Source: Simmondsia chinensis
Lineage: Eukaryota > Streptophyta > Magnoliopsida > Caryophyllales > Simmondsiaceae
Reading direction: 5' to 3'
DNA length: 64,000 nt
Assembly (NCBI GenBank): GCA_018398585.1
Contig: JAGTTD010000018.1
Location: 3,479,501-3,543,500, forward strand
In this document: positions 45,201 to 56,033 of the stretch, in pieces
Layout: every line of letters starts with the position of its first letter
Numbering within the stretch: position 1 is the stretch's first letter
Position numbers and translations under genes: made by a program
The notes under the pieces: generated by a model
Database searches by the model: none
Told to the model about the DNA's origin: nothing
The model's input: only the letters and a program-made list of their open reading frames with translations

Positions 45201-48200
45201 TGCAGTAGCAGGTACATAGTAAGTAGAGATGGAGACTACATAATCAGGAACCGTCTATCTCAAAAGTTAGAGTTGTCAGGGTGAGAGCACGTGAATAGCT
45301 TTTATAATATAATATACCCCCTCGGGCAAGGCTTGAGGGGAAAAAAAAACAAAAACAAGGCTTGAGGCTTGAATATTAAACACAATGTATTTTATACCTT
45401 GTACTAGAACTAATTCAATATCCAAAGTTGGGGTCATTAGGATTCAATGGGATACCTCAAAGTGGAAGAGAATTATACCCTAAAAGCTTTATGAAGTTCG
45501 GTGAAGACCCGAGAATGGTTTTTATACTCTAACAAAGAGTTGGACATTATGTAAAAGCAACGATTTATCAAGCTTTATGTGTGAGTCGAGAGAGGAATGG
45601 AGATGCAAGAGTATTGTCCAATGTAACCTGCAGACAATTCTAATGTGACTTCAAGTTGGCACTATAGTCAGAAGGCCCCTTTAACACGATGAATTTGATC
45701 GAATTGATACTGAAGATTCCGAAATATGTCAGAAGCAGTGCAAACAAATCATAAAAGCTAAAGGGAAGAATCGAGCTAGACAAGAACTATACAATCGACC
45801 AAATAGTAGGATCTGGCATCACTCAATAAAAGCCCGAAAACAAAATATTCTAAGGAAAAAGTTCAAGTACCTTATACCCTTAAAACAAAATTACAATTTC
45901 TACATCTAGTGAACATAGCAAGAAAATTAAACTCATGCACAAGGGCTCTAATTTCTCAAATGGGTAACAATTATAACTATATGGATGCAAGCATAGAGTT
46001 TAAAAGAGTTAGTATAAAATCATTGCTGGTCCTTCACCTAACAGCTTAATTTTTTGGGAAGTTAGCTACTTGATATGGTGTCAGAGTCTTATTGGCCGAG
46101 AAGTCACACGTTTGAATGCCAACAACAACCCTCAAGATATTAATGTAATTGAAGCACATGGTAGGAACGGGATTGTACATCATCCACGCTTCAAGTCCTA
46201 TGGGCATTTGCATCTAGGGGATATTTTAGAGCATATAAAAAATTATTGGGTATTCACTCAATAATGTAAGCTTTTCGGATGATTAACTCCTCAACAAATA
46301 AATCATAGAACAGAAAGTGAGGAAGAACTAGCTTAGAACACTCAAAAGAAACAAGAATTGGAATCCATATTTTATATTTCGCTAGTATATTTTACATTTT
46401 TTTTTTTTTTTGTATTTAGGTCTCATCCTCTATTATAGATAGCGGAATCACTCACTTTGTAAGGGCACGTTGTATGAAATAAAAGGTCTTCTCTCTCTCT
46501 CTCTCTCTCCCCCTAATTTTTATTCTATCTCCTCCCTTCTAATTTCTACAATTTCTCTGTCAAATATTTTAGTTGGTAATGGAGATTACAAGCTCTAGAT
46601 CTACAGACCCATTCCCAAAAAAATCACAATCGAAAGCAAAAGCGAAAAGGCTCAAAATCCTCAACTGGGTCACAATCAATGGTCCTCATACTGACCCCAA
46701 AAGTTCAACTTGCAAAAATACAATTGATTACGCATAAATTGAAGGTGCGTAGAACTTTAATCAGATGAGTATATGATGCAAGGCACAATCAGAACCAAAC
46801 GAACACAAGATTCTACGGCCTTCCCTAATCTGTAATTGCAAAAATCAATACTGGATTAGAGGATTTCGGTTAACTCATTGATACCTTAGACTACCGAAGT
46901 AAGAAATAAAACATCAAATTTCAATCGATGAAAAAATTGTTCTCTAATGAAGGAGAAAACTCATATCTAAAACAACACAAACCCATTGCCGCAAGAGCTC
47001 CTGCCAATGCATGGTCTTGGGATTTTTTTTTTTTTTTTGGGGGGGGGGGGGGGGGTGTTTGTACGTAGCCTTACCCCTTCAGAGTGTTACCCTAAAGAGA
47101 GGTTGTGTCCGAAGCCCCCCAACCCTAAAAAACATAAAAGCAAACGAGACAAACAAGCAATAAAGCAATAATAAAGCAACAAGCAACAAAGCACAAAGCA
47201 ACTGAACTTCTAAAAAACAAGAGACTCATATCTGTAGAACTAATAGAGCTCTTAAAACCATTTAGAAATTTAAAACAACTGAACCTCTAAACAACTATAA
47301 CTATAAATGGACACTAATTAGGAAAATAACTCAAATTATACTTCTAATTTATTCCTAATTCGAGAGTTTGAGCAGCAATCAACCACAATTCTATCTCCTG
47401 CATCAGTATAAGAACAACGGGGAAAAAGGGTACCTGCGGATTTGCAACCCAAAAAAGGGAAAGCAACAATTATTTATTACAAGTCACATCGTTACTCCGT
47501 CAATAACAATATTTACCCCTGCCACTAACAAGAACCTCAAGGAAATAACATAAATTAGACTCTAGTATATTCCCAATCAGAGAATTTCAGCAACAATCAA
47601 CCACAATTCTATCTCCTGACCTAGTATAAGAACAAGGGAGAAAAAGGGTACCTTGGGAATGATATGAACCAAATCAATCATCCAAAGAATTAAACAATCA
47701 ATCAATCAATCCAACTCAAAGATAGTAGTATATTTGTATATAACTAGTATAATCCGTACAGAGGTATAAAGATTAACAAGTAAAGGTAAGATTTGTATAG
47801 TAAGAGGGAGAGATAGAAAGAGAGGAAACCAAAAGAGAGAGAGAAAGGGGAGAGAGGGCAGACAGAGAGCTCAAATGAATTCATCCATACCCTTCCACTA
47901 CACTAAAGGTCCCTATTTATAAAGTTAGTGGAGGGGGTATAATTAGAATAAAGGATTTAGCCTATTTATTAATATCTAAACTACCCCTCACTTAACCACT
48001 ATATTTTGAATTGTATCAGGGATTTGCAACCCAGGAAAGGGAAAGAAATATTATTCACTGCAAATCACACCATTGCTCCGCTAATAACAATCTTTGCCCT
48101 ACCAATAACACCCTCCTCTAGAAAATAACTTAAGTTATACTCTAATTTGTTCCTAATTGGAGAGCTTTAGCAACAATCAACCACGATTCTATCTCCTGCA

Positions 48201-49089
48201 TGAGTATAAGAACAAGGGTACCTGAGGGTTTGCAACCCAGAAGAGGGAAGGGGTTATTATTCACTATAAGTCACACCATTGCTCCGCCAATAACAATCTT
48301 TGCCCTACCAATAACAACACCCTCAGGAAACTAACTAACTCAAGTTATACTCTAATTTGTTCCTAATTTGAGAGTTTCAGCAACATTCAATCACAATGCC
48401 ATCTCCTATATAATTATAAGAACAAAGGAGAAAAAGGGTGCCTAGGATTTGCAAGCCGAAACGGGAAAGGGGCTATTATTTGTTACAAGTCACATTATTA
48501 CTTTGTCAATAACAATTTTGGCTCGACAATAACAACACTCTTAAGAAACTAACTCAAATTATACTCTAATATGTTCCCAACTGAAGAATTTCAGCAATAA
48601 TCAACCACAATTCCATCTCTAACACAAGTACAAGAACAAGGGAGAAAGGAAAAGGGACCATTATTCACTACAATTCGCACCATTGCCCTCAAGAAAATAA
48701 CTCAAATTATACTCCTAATCTGTTCCCAAAATGAAGAATTTCAGCAACAATCAACCACAATTATATCTTCCACATCACTACAAGAACAGGAAAGGGGGCT
48801 ATTATTCACTAACAGATTGTTCCTAATCGAAGAGTTTCAGCAACCATCAACCACAATTTATCTCCAACATCAATATATAAGAACAAGAGAGAAAAAGGCT
48901 ACCTGGGGATTTGAAACCCAGAAGAGGGAAAGAACGAAGAGGGTCATAAGAAGAGGAAGAAGTTGCCTTAAAGGGGAGAGATAGCGGAGAAGAAGACTTG
49001 CAGGGTGAGAAATTGTTTATGTAAGAAGAAGAACAAGAGGGATATGGGGTGAATGTGAGGATCCCCAAGGGTATGGTCAGCATCTCCAA
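39047..49089 (-). CDS. Plastid-type GNAT N-acetyltransferase, 3 coding exons
   Basis: Minus-strand exons: 48903-49089 (187 nt), 44156-44555 (400 nt), 39047-39344 (298 nt). They total 885 nt, 294 aa plus stop, with GT-AG borders and compatible phases. Residues 1-62 are Ser-rich with few acids (SSSYINNFSPCKSSSPLSLP) and look like a chloroplast transit peptide. Residues from about 75 form the GNAT fold (IVVREARLEDCWEVAETH). The acetyl-CoA binding motif is VSNVAVREKFRRKGIA (202-217), followed by GCRAIALHCDANNPGATKLY and FKCIKIP. Such plastid GNATs acetylate protein N-termini and/or lysines. The sequence best fits the Arabidopsis GNAT6/GNAT7 group, from memory of the family. The start is the only ATG giving an open exon 1. 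Introns of 4347 and 4811 bp are packed with repeats; a MULE ends 292 bp upstream. Confidence 0.9.
39400..39760. repeat. Decayed repeat with GGGTTGGGTC/GACCCAAC motifs
   Basis: Inverted GGTTGGGTCAAACCATGACC and CCCATGGTTGGGTCATGGAC motifs near both ends suggest a degraded DNA transposon in GNAT intron 2. No ORF. Confidence 0.35.
40000..40460. repeat. GCTCGAGCTT-rich decayed DNA-transposon repeat
   Basis: Starts GGGATGTGCCTGAGCCCAGA and is filled with AGGCTCG / TTCGAGCTTG / GAGCTTAG words on both strands, resembling subterminal regions of plant hAT-like elements. It has no ORF. GNAT intron 2. Confidence 0.4.
40540..40763. mobile_element. Foldback MITE copy
   Basis: Arms TTTTAGAAACTAAAAATCAT and GAAAAACTGCAAACAAAAAA are mutually complementary with related inner blocks. 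Same family as 15590-15802. GNAT intron 2. Confidence 0.5.
40880..40935 (+). repeat. Fragment of the 5S-SINE linker/tail
   Basis: CGGGTTGGGAACCCTCGGAA followed by ACAGCCTTCCTTCAAGG. Linker and start of tail only, no TTG end. Confidence 0.45.
41530..42793 (+). pseudogene. 5'-truncated L1-type LINE: zf-RVT and RNase H plus poly(A)
   Basis: Translation gives a zinc-binding RT-associated region (VWHFSHDGKYSVKSGYGFW, WKFIWALNVPPKIRHFIWK, CVETAEHLLFFCPFAKEVW) and an RNase H domain (GFVKLNVDAAFNIDKGNYAT, KWSHLCVESDNKLAV). In-frame stops lie near 41867 and 42438, and a 34-base C run (42229-42262) lies between the domains. It ends in an A run at about 42776-42793, the usual L1 3' end. Opposite in orientation to GNAT, in whose intron 2 it lies. 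The 5' break is about 41400-41530; TSD not resolved. Confidence 0.8.
42921..43122. mobile_element. Foldback MITE copy
   Basis: The clearest copy: GTTTGGTACCGTTTTCCG and CAAAAACCGCAGATAAAAA arms flank inverted AACTAAAAACCATATTTTG / AAAACCTGGTTTTTAATTT blocks. GNAT intron 2. Confidence 0.55.
43790..44018. mobile_element. Foldback MITE copy
   Basis: Arms TTGCAGTTTTTCTTC...AAAAGCCATATTTCGG and AACCTAGGTTTTTAGTTCC...GACACCAAATAGGCC. Only about 140 bp from GNAT exon 2. Confidence 0.5.
44630..45155. repeat. Tandemly amplified half of the foldback MITE
   Basis: About four copies of a roughly 100-bp unit (CTGTTTGCAGTTTTGG ... AAATCATATTTTGG ... CTACAAAGGCACCTTGAATAATTTAGGG) start near 44642, 44746, 44846 and 44946. 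The last continues into a complete foldback with a right arm ending near 45150. GNAT intron 1, beginning 75 bp from exon 2. Confidence 0.65.
45156..46005. other. Intron sequence, nothing recognised
   Basis: GNAT intron 1. No ORF of known family and no repeat shared elsewhere in the window that I can see. Confidence 0.4.
46006..46292 (+). mobile_element. Miniature LTR retrotransposon, third near-complete copy
   Basis: 5' LTR about 46006-46075 and 3' LTR about 46222-46292, with TGGTGTCAGAGTC (primer-binding site) at 46076 and a CTAGGGGATA purine tract before the 3' LTR. The internal ACGTTTGAATGCCAACAACA and AATTGAAGCACATGGTAGG match the 10536 copy. GNAT intron 1, opposite strand. Confidence 0.55.
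46969..47223 (-). mobile_element. 5'-truncated RTE-type LINE 3' end, TSD
   Basis: Minus strand: T/G-rich 3' UTR (TTGCTTGTTGCTTTATTATT), then GGTTGGGGGGCTTCGGACAC, GAAGGGGTAAGGCTACG, a 17-base C run and 16-base A run (minus), GGAGCTCTTGCGGCAATGGG. It is flanked by ACTCATATCT at 46959-46968 and 47224-47233, within longer similar sequence. GNAT intron 1. Confidence 0.65.
47340..48902 (-). repeat. Tandem array repeating the GNAT exon-1/intron-1 border
   Basis: About seven units, roughly 210 bp when complete. The anchor ATCAACCACAATTCTATCTC recurs near 47379, 47597, 48177, 48387, 48600, 48750 and 48846. Several units contain the minus-strand phrase CTGGGTTGCAAA(T/C)CC..AGGTACC, which matches the real exon-1 donor border at 48902/48903. 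A non-repeat stretch with GA-rich sequence (about 47690-47990) interrupts the array. The unit also holds the dispersed repeat seen in EDR2-like intron 1. Confidence 0.75.
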
Positions 49090-49381
49090 GCAGATTCTCT
49101 GTCTCTCTCTCTATCTCTCTCTCTGGCTGTATATGATTCTCTCTCTAAATGAGAATATGGATGAGAAGATTTTGATGGGTTTTGGAGATTCCACGCCAAA
49201 GGGATTGTAGGAGAATCATGATGATGATCTAGGTGTTTTTCAGTGTGTTGTCATATGTTTTACTTGTGTTTGGGTGTGTGTGATTGTAGCTGCTGCGACA
49301 AGTCATCTTTCACTTGCGTGTCTAGCTCTAGTTGGTGTTGAAGTTAACCGCACCAATGCACGTTTTTCCTGTGAAACAATA
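49090..49381 (-). promoter_or_regulatory. Residual upstream region of GNAT
   Basis: A CT-repeat tract at 49099-49145 (GA-repeat on the coding strand) lies directly upstream of the ATG and is probably leader. The remaining roughly 230 bp shows no certain TATA box. The 3' LTR end of copia C may contribute the outermost bases (CACAGGAAAAACG on minus). The MULE begins at 49382. Confidence 0.45.
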
Positions 49382-49707
49382 GAATTTTTTATCAAATTAG
49401 CACAATTTTAAAAAATATTTACTAAAATAATATAATTTAAAAAATAATTATCACTGTAGCAACATCAACAAACGCCGTCGGAAATGGCGTATGAAAGGTG
49501 GACGGCACACGTATGCCGTTATGCTGTCCACCTTCCCCCTTCCACACCCCCGATTCCCTCCCCATGAACCCCTACCCCTTCATCTTCACCTCCATTCTCT
49601 TTTTCACTTCTTCAACTCTATAAATACAACATATATTTTCTATATTTTTCACAACACTCAGCATTTAAATACATCGTTCAACCTATTATCCTCTCAAACA
49701 AAGTGAA
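49382..49707. repeat. MULE left TIR
   Basis: Outer AT-rich part, then CACTGTAGCAACATCAAC, GGCGTATGAAAGGTGGACGG and inner CCCCTACCCCTTCATCTTC and ACCTATTATCCTCTCAAACA. All have inverted counterparts on the right side. Confidence 0.9.
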
Positions 49708-50150
49708 GTATCAAAAAAAATTTAGCGAAGTCACTTCATTTAATGTATAGAGTAATGAAGAAGGAAAAAATACATTGTAATAATAAATTACATAAAAATA
49801 AATAATGTGAATTATGGTATAAAACGTGACGTGGATCTACGACTAGGTTCACCACGATGCCCTGAGGGTGAAAACTCGGTGTGAACCGAAAAACTATGTC
49901 GTGGACATTCACGTCTACTTCCTTCTGGAGCACGAAATGAACGATAATCAAATTCTTCTTCTTACATAGCCTAATCAAATTGATGTCCCTCATCAAAAGC
50001 ATCAATTGCGCTACTGCAAGTAGTCAGCCATTCTGTAGAGACAGACACTACAGTGTGACCAACAGTGTTATGTAGCCTCTGAACTGCCCTTTTAGCATGC
50101 TTTTTAAGAAGATCGACCTAGCGAATAGTACATTCAAATGTTAACGAAAC
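49708..50150. other. MULE internal, 3' of the PMD gene
   Basis: Probably the decayed end and 3' UTR of the PMD reading frame. No separate gene recognised. Confidence 0.4.
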
Positions 50151-51921
50151 TTATTGTGAAATAAGTAACAAGACAAATGTTTTCAAAGTACTGACTACTC
50201 GTTGAACTTGGTTGCCACTTGGGTCATAACGAAGTCGGGTTCGGCGTGGAACATGCACTTCACGCCGTACTATGAAACGCCTAGTGATAGAGGAGTACCA
50301 TTGCATGTACTCTATAGGCGATATAGGAGGATGACGTATGTTGGCGATATAATCCATCCGTGTGTTCCACACCGCGATCCAGTTCGAATGATAGAGCTCC
50401 CAGTTCTAGTTAGACCTGGCCGAACGCGATGTATTGTGCGAGGAGTCGAGAGTGTCGATATGATCTAGGATATGCTGCGTAAATCCAAACTGGCGCAACA
50501 CTCTGTCAGGGCAATATAGCTCTACAATGCTAAAGCATACCATTAGTCCCTGATATCGCCAGATATGACGACCCTCTACACAAATCGCGGGCAAGGTATT
50601 TAACTGAGATTTCCTGTAAGGCATCCATTCAACCTAAGCACAGATAAAATAACTTAGTTATTACATTAAATATTTAACGATAAAGAATTATGTTTATTTT
50701 TATATATATACCTGATGTGGTTCTTGGACATCAAGTTGGTGCCTGTAGAAGGACTGGCATTGCCTAGGATTCTCGCAGAATGTCAGGGCGGCAACCCAAC
50801 CAATGAAGTACGAAGTAAATTATTTGAATACAGGTGTAATATTACATATACATTAAATAAAAATGTAGAAAGTATTTTCTCTTACTGAAATTCCAAAGGC
50901 TACAACGGATCATTGACTGCATGTGCAAGTGGACGGGACGCGGATATAAACGGTTGACCGATGTGTAAATGCTCCCGTGACCACAACTACACATGTAATG
51001 GCACGTAGGAATTAGGGATTTAACATATTAAAGAATTAAATAAGGATATCATTTGACGTTCATACCTGGAGCAATAAAACACACTCGCCAATTTGGGCAT
51101 GGCCCGTCATGCAACATTGGCACATTTGTCTGTACAGGTTGGCAAGAACTGCTGACCCTCAGCTGTACTCACTATACCCCTCCATCGTTTCAAGTAATGG
51201 AAGGTAGATCATCGATGTCCAACTACCAGTGTTGTTGGTGAACAACAGGGAGCCGAACATATTAAGGATGTAGCGTCTGGGGTGCTGAAGCAACACTTGC
51301 TCATCAGCGTGCGCTGGGGGGTCCTATGCGCACAGTTCCCCCAACCATGTAATTCTTAACATGCTGCCCTTTATTGCTCTGTGTGGGGGGACTGCACCCA
51401 ATAAAGACTGACAGAGGTTCTCCCAACTATGGTTAGTGCTACCAGTGACTGCCTGACCGTCTATTCATAGACCTAGTAAGACGGCAACATCATGTAGTGA
51501 TGGCGTCATCTCACCAACACGTAGATGGAATGTATGGGTCTCGCGCCTCCACCTCTTGAACAAAGCATCAATCAATGCGTTATCAATCTGGATGTGACCT
51601 ATTTGAGTCACTCCAATGAGTCCAGCCTGTACAACATATGGTTGTACTAATGGGTGAAGGTTTGACAGTTGGTGAATCATCACCCTGATCTCGCTGTTGC
51701 CCTATAACACAAAGACATTAAATATATTAATCAATTATTTGAATAATTAGAACTCAAAATTATTGGATAAGTATTGATTACTGACATACCGTTCCATTCC
51801 AAACATCCTCCGACCGATGATGCTCCTAAAGACGCAACACAGATATGTCATCCGGACCCGGATTCTACTCACCATACTGAGCAGTTGAAGTCGAAATATG
51901 TCCTCCTCGTATTCTTACCAT
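50151..51921 (-). pseudogene. Plant mobile domain (PMD/MAIN-like) gene carried by the MULE
   Basis: Minus-strand pieces in order: GPDDISVL...EHHRSEDVWNG (about 51920-51795), a GT-AG intron, HPLVQPYVVQAGLIGV and RWRRETHTFHLRVGEMTPSL (51683-51465), then about 51280-50700 with frameshifts, FSIVELYCPDRVLRQFG (50624-50406) and WNTRMDYIA (50372-50151). These are the landmarks of the plant mobile domain, found in MAIN/MAIL proteins and in transposons; its biochemical role is not settled. Stop codons and shifts (for example two stops before HHRSED) show decay, and the exon structure is only approximate. Confidence 0.75.
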
Positions 51922-52091
51922 CTCTCTAGAAAAATTAAAAATAGTAACCAATATCTATGGGATAACAATAAAATTACACACATTGCAGCATCCGTATCGA
52001 GCACAACACAAAAATAAAAATACATTTATTATTATTATGTAATTATAGTAAAAAAATGAATGAAATGAAGATATAAACCTTAAGTACAACA

Positions 52092-54098
52092 TTATTGTTG
52101 TCTATTAGAACATGTTTTTTTATTGTGCCCCCTTTCATTGCATATGCTACATTTATTTTTGGACGAGCCCTCCCTTGCATCCATTTCGTTATGTAGCCGG
52201 GTTGAGCATGACTGTCCTCAACCATACCTCCACCTCGTGAGATCTACAACCACTGTAGGTCCAATGTACTTCGGCCATAGAGACTGATTGGGAAGTGGGT
52301 GAAATAATGGAGCATACCCACTTGCGTACATGGTTAGGCTTAAAAATGGATCAACATACTATCCATACTCGAACCGAGATGCGGTACAACATGCCATCAC
52401 ATGTGAGCACGGACGATGAAACAATTGTCATGTACCACAAGTGCAACTCCATTCATTCAGCGCTACAGTATGGTGAGTCTCCCTCCTGTATCCTGATTCA
52501 GTCTGCCTACTCGGAGTTGTTACCTGGAACTCCATAGTGTTTCGATCAAACAATGTCATTGTATGTGTCTTTGATTTCAAGGTGGCACGTTCTATTTCAG
52601 CAAAGACTTTCGGTGGCCATAAAAGATCCTGTGAAAAATATGCCGCAGCTACATCCCTGCGATTGACTAAATATTTATTGCATCGATAAAACGTCATCTC
52701 CACAAGGGCAGTTACTGGGAGGGCTCGTCCCACTTTCAAAACGCTATTGAATACTTCCGATATATTAGTGGTTATGTTGCCATAGCAATAACCACCATCA
52801 TACGAAAGTGCCCAACGTTCTTTAGGCTCCCGTTCAATCCACTCTCTGATCTCATCATTGGCGTGTATGAAATGGTAATACAAAGCATCGAACTTCCTCT
52901 TGGAAGGTTCCCTTGCCATCTCCCTCAACTTCTTCTTTATCGTAGCATTTTTGAATCTGTGATTGAAGTTACTAACAAGGTGGCGAGTGCAGTAACGATC
53001 CTGCCCTTCAGGCGCAGGCCAAATGATTGACATCCCATTCTTGATGCCAGCATGTTGATCAAATATAATACATATCGGTTGGCGATCGTCTGTCACATAT
53101 ATACGTAGACAAAACAGGAACCAACCCCAACTCCATGCGTCCACCTGATCCACAAGAGCAAAACACAATAGGTATAGACCATTGTTAGCGTCAAATGCGA
53201 TAGCTACCAGCAGCTTCCCCACATATTTTCCATGTAAATGGGTACCATCAATTCTGATCAGTGGACGACAAATCTTGAATCCCTCCGTAGATGCACCAAA
53301 TGCCCAAAAAACTCCGCGACAGATTGCCTTGTCTCCCACCTGGCTTTTATATTGCCAGTCGACAATAGTGCCTGGATTTGACAGTTGCAACATAGCGAGC
53401 AGCAAAGGTAGCATCGGAAATGCATCCTCATGGGAGCCAAACAACTGCTCAATCACTTCCTGTTTTGCTTTCCATGCTTTCCGATATGAAATAGTGTACC
53501 CATGTTGCTGTTGTACAGCTGCTCGTATTGCTGCAATATTCATTTTAAGATCAGCAGTTATAATAGGTGACGCTATAGTTGCAACAAAATTTGAGGTCAA
53601 GGCACAATGGTCTTCCGCCAATACAGTGGTAGAAAATGTATGTGGCCCCCTCAAAACCGAAATCTCAAACGCCCCTAGTCTTTGTTTGAGCGCCCCACGC
53701 AGATACAACTTGCATTGTGGTGCTTGCACACACCTTAGGGCCACGTAATTAGGATTCGACCCGTGCACAACATATTCCAACTTATTTTTTACGTGCCACA
53801 CCTTAACTGCACTGACTAATTCGTCCTTCGTTTGGAACGCTTGTCCCTTCTCCAAGACAGATCCTGTTGACCCAGTTCTTCTACTTTCCTCCCAATCAGA
53901 ACATACTGCCTGGTCTGCCCATGAAACGTCTTCGAATTCAGGGACAGGAGTTCGGGCAAATGAAGGCCCGATATCATCATCATCATCTAGTTCATTTTCC
54001 TCCTCGTCAAACCCCACATCTGCATCTTCATCACATGCCTCAGAATCATTGTTGGCATAAGCCCTATCAAACATAGTTGTGCTCTCGTTCACAACCAT
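52092..54098 (-). pseudogene. MULE transposase (MURA-like), DDE core, SWIM and zinc knuckle
   Basis: Open for 556 codons from 54098. The MULE DDE core has D284 in LIRIDGTHLHGKY, D347 in CIIFDQHAGIK and E448 in TTNISEVFNSVL. The SWIM zinc finger starts WSCTCGT at 52430 but a stop (TGA) follows at once; downstream PCSHVMACC is in the same frame, with another stop nearby. The same frame ends with a CCHC knuckle CSICNERGHNKKTC and stops at 52092. An acidic N-terminal stretch (ELDDDDD) lies at 36-42. The enzyme would bind the TIRs and catalyse cut-and-paste. The in-frame stops make it inactive unless read through. Confidence 0.88.
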
Positions 54099-54610
54099 TC
54101 CAGCAACCAGTGAACGCCCATTGTTGGACCTCTAGACGGACCTGATGCCTCAACTTGACTATACGATACACGATGTTGAGCTCTTCCCTCAACATTTACA
54201 GCAGTTACATACAGTTCTATGTACGTCGCCCTATTTTCTAATGCCATGTCGAACATAGACCTCAATGCCATTGCACAAACGATCTCAACAGGTGTGTATC
54301 GCATAGGATTATGAGACAACAACATTCTTCATGTAATCGTAATATCAAATGTGTTACTATACCATCTAGTAAATTCATACATCATTCCCTTCAACTCCAG
54401 AAAAGAAATTCTGGATTGTATCCTGAGTATAAACTGTCTTCCACCCGTGTAATTAACACCATCAACAGTTTGTACAATATCTCCATCATAATGACACAAT
54501 AGTGTGACTACGTTGCACGCCATAATTTCTAAATTGAAGCTCATGAAAACATACATTATAATATTAATGTAATTACACAACAAAGTATCTAACAATATTT
54601 TATCAAACAA
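54089..54610 (-). pseudogene. MULE transposase N-terminal region (different frame)
   Basis: Two adjoining pieces in one frame (MACNVVTLLCHYDGDIVQT, RQFILRIQSRISFLELKG, then RYTPVEIVCAMALRSMFD) resemble the MuDR N-terminal domain that precedes the DDE core. They overlap the main ORF start in another frame, so a frameshift near 54098-54130, plus one stop near 54326, separates them. Confidence 0.7.
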
Positions 54611-54914
54611 AAAATTACAACATATTAACTAACTATGAACTATTCATATAATATACAATTCTTACACTAAATCAAATATATATTAACCAATTATTATTAT
54701 TAGCCTACTACAGGCCCCGTTCAGTAATTATTATTAGTCTATTACAGGTCCAGTCAATTAATTATTATTATTATCCAACTCCAAATCTAGCAGGTCAATT
54801 ATGTCTTTATCACTTAATTATACTCTTAAAATGACCCTGGACCATTACAATACTAACCCTTTAAAGGATTTAACCCGGTACTTTATTAATATTAATGTTG
54901 TTATATTACAGTGC

Positions 54915-55860
54915 AACAAACAAATTTTATAATACACTATTGTATCTATCATGATAATAAATTCATATTATTTTATATGAACTATTTAAAATATAACATA
55001 AAATCATACAACTAATAATTTATCAAGCAAAATATATTAAAATACAAAATTAATATTAAATGAGCAACCAAAATCATAAATATATTAAAATACAACATAA
55101 AACCATACAACTAATAATTTTTCTAGTACCATATTATTCGGTATTATATTAACAAACAAATTTTGTAATATACTATTGTATATATCATGATTATTATATT
55201 ATTATTACTAAAATAACCTAATAATAAATTCATATTATTTTATATGAACTATTTGAAATATAACATAAATCCATACAACTAATAATTTTTTTAGCAGAAT
55301 ATATTGAAATACAGCATTAATATTAAATGAGCTACCAAAATTATGAATATATTAAAATACAACATAAAACATTACAACTAATAATTTTTCTAGCACCATA
55401 TTATTCGGTATTAGATTAACAAACAAATTTTATAATATATTATTGTATATATCATGATTATTATATTATTATTACTAAAATAACCTAATAATAAATTTAT
55501 ATTATTTTATATCAACTATTTGAAATATAACATAAAACCATACAACTAATAATTTTTCTAGCAGAATATATTAAAATACAACATTTATATTAAATGAGCT
55601 ACCAAAATCATGAATATATTAAAATACAAAATAAAATGATACAACTAATAATTTTTCTAGCACCATATTATTCGGTATTATATTAACAAACAAATTTTAT
55701 AATATACTATTGTATATATCATGACTATTATATTATTATTATTATTAAAACAACCTAATAACATTACTATAATAACAAATTCATATTATTGTATATGAAC
55801 ATACAATATAAAAGTGTTATAAACATATAAAAATGAATAATGACGACTTACATAACTTTG
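54915..55860. repeat. AT-rich tandem repeat, 267-bp unit, inside the MULE
   Basis: The anchor AACAAACAAATTTT starts at about 54915, 55151, 55418 and 55685. The last three are spaced exactly 267 bp; the first unit is 31 bp shorter. Units share CATACAACTAATAATTTTTC and CACCATATTATTCGGTATTA. Non-coding, next to the right TIR and upstream of the transposase. Confidence 0.85.
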
Positions 55861-55878
55861 AAAATGAAGGGAAGATAT

Positions 55879-56033
55879 TTCACTTTGTTTGAGAGGATAA
55901 TAGGTTGAAAGATGTATTTAAGTTATGAGTGTTGTGAAAAATATAGAAAATATATGTTGTATTTATAGAGTTGAAGAAGTGATAAAGAGAATGAAGATGA
56001 AGAGGATGAAGATGAAGGGGTAGGGGTGTTAGG
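55879..56033. repeat. MULE right TIR, inner part
   Basis: CACTTTGTTTGAGAGGATAA...GAAGATGAAGGGGTAGGGG is the inverse of 49551-49707. Interrupted at 56033 by the hAT element; it resumes at 59195. Contains TATTTATAGAG, a possible promoter for the leftward transposase gene. Confidence 0.88.

Noticed and set aside
53182..53748. 188-codon plus-strand ORF
   Set aside because: Antisense shadow of the MULE transposase, whose minus-strand reading has clear domain motifs.
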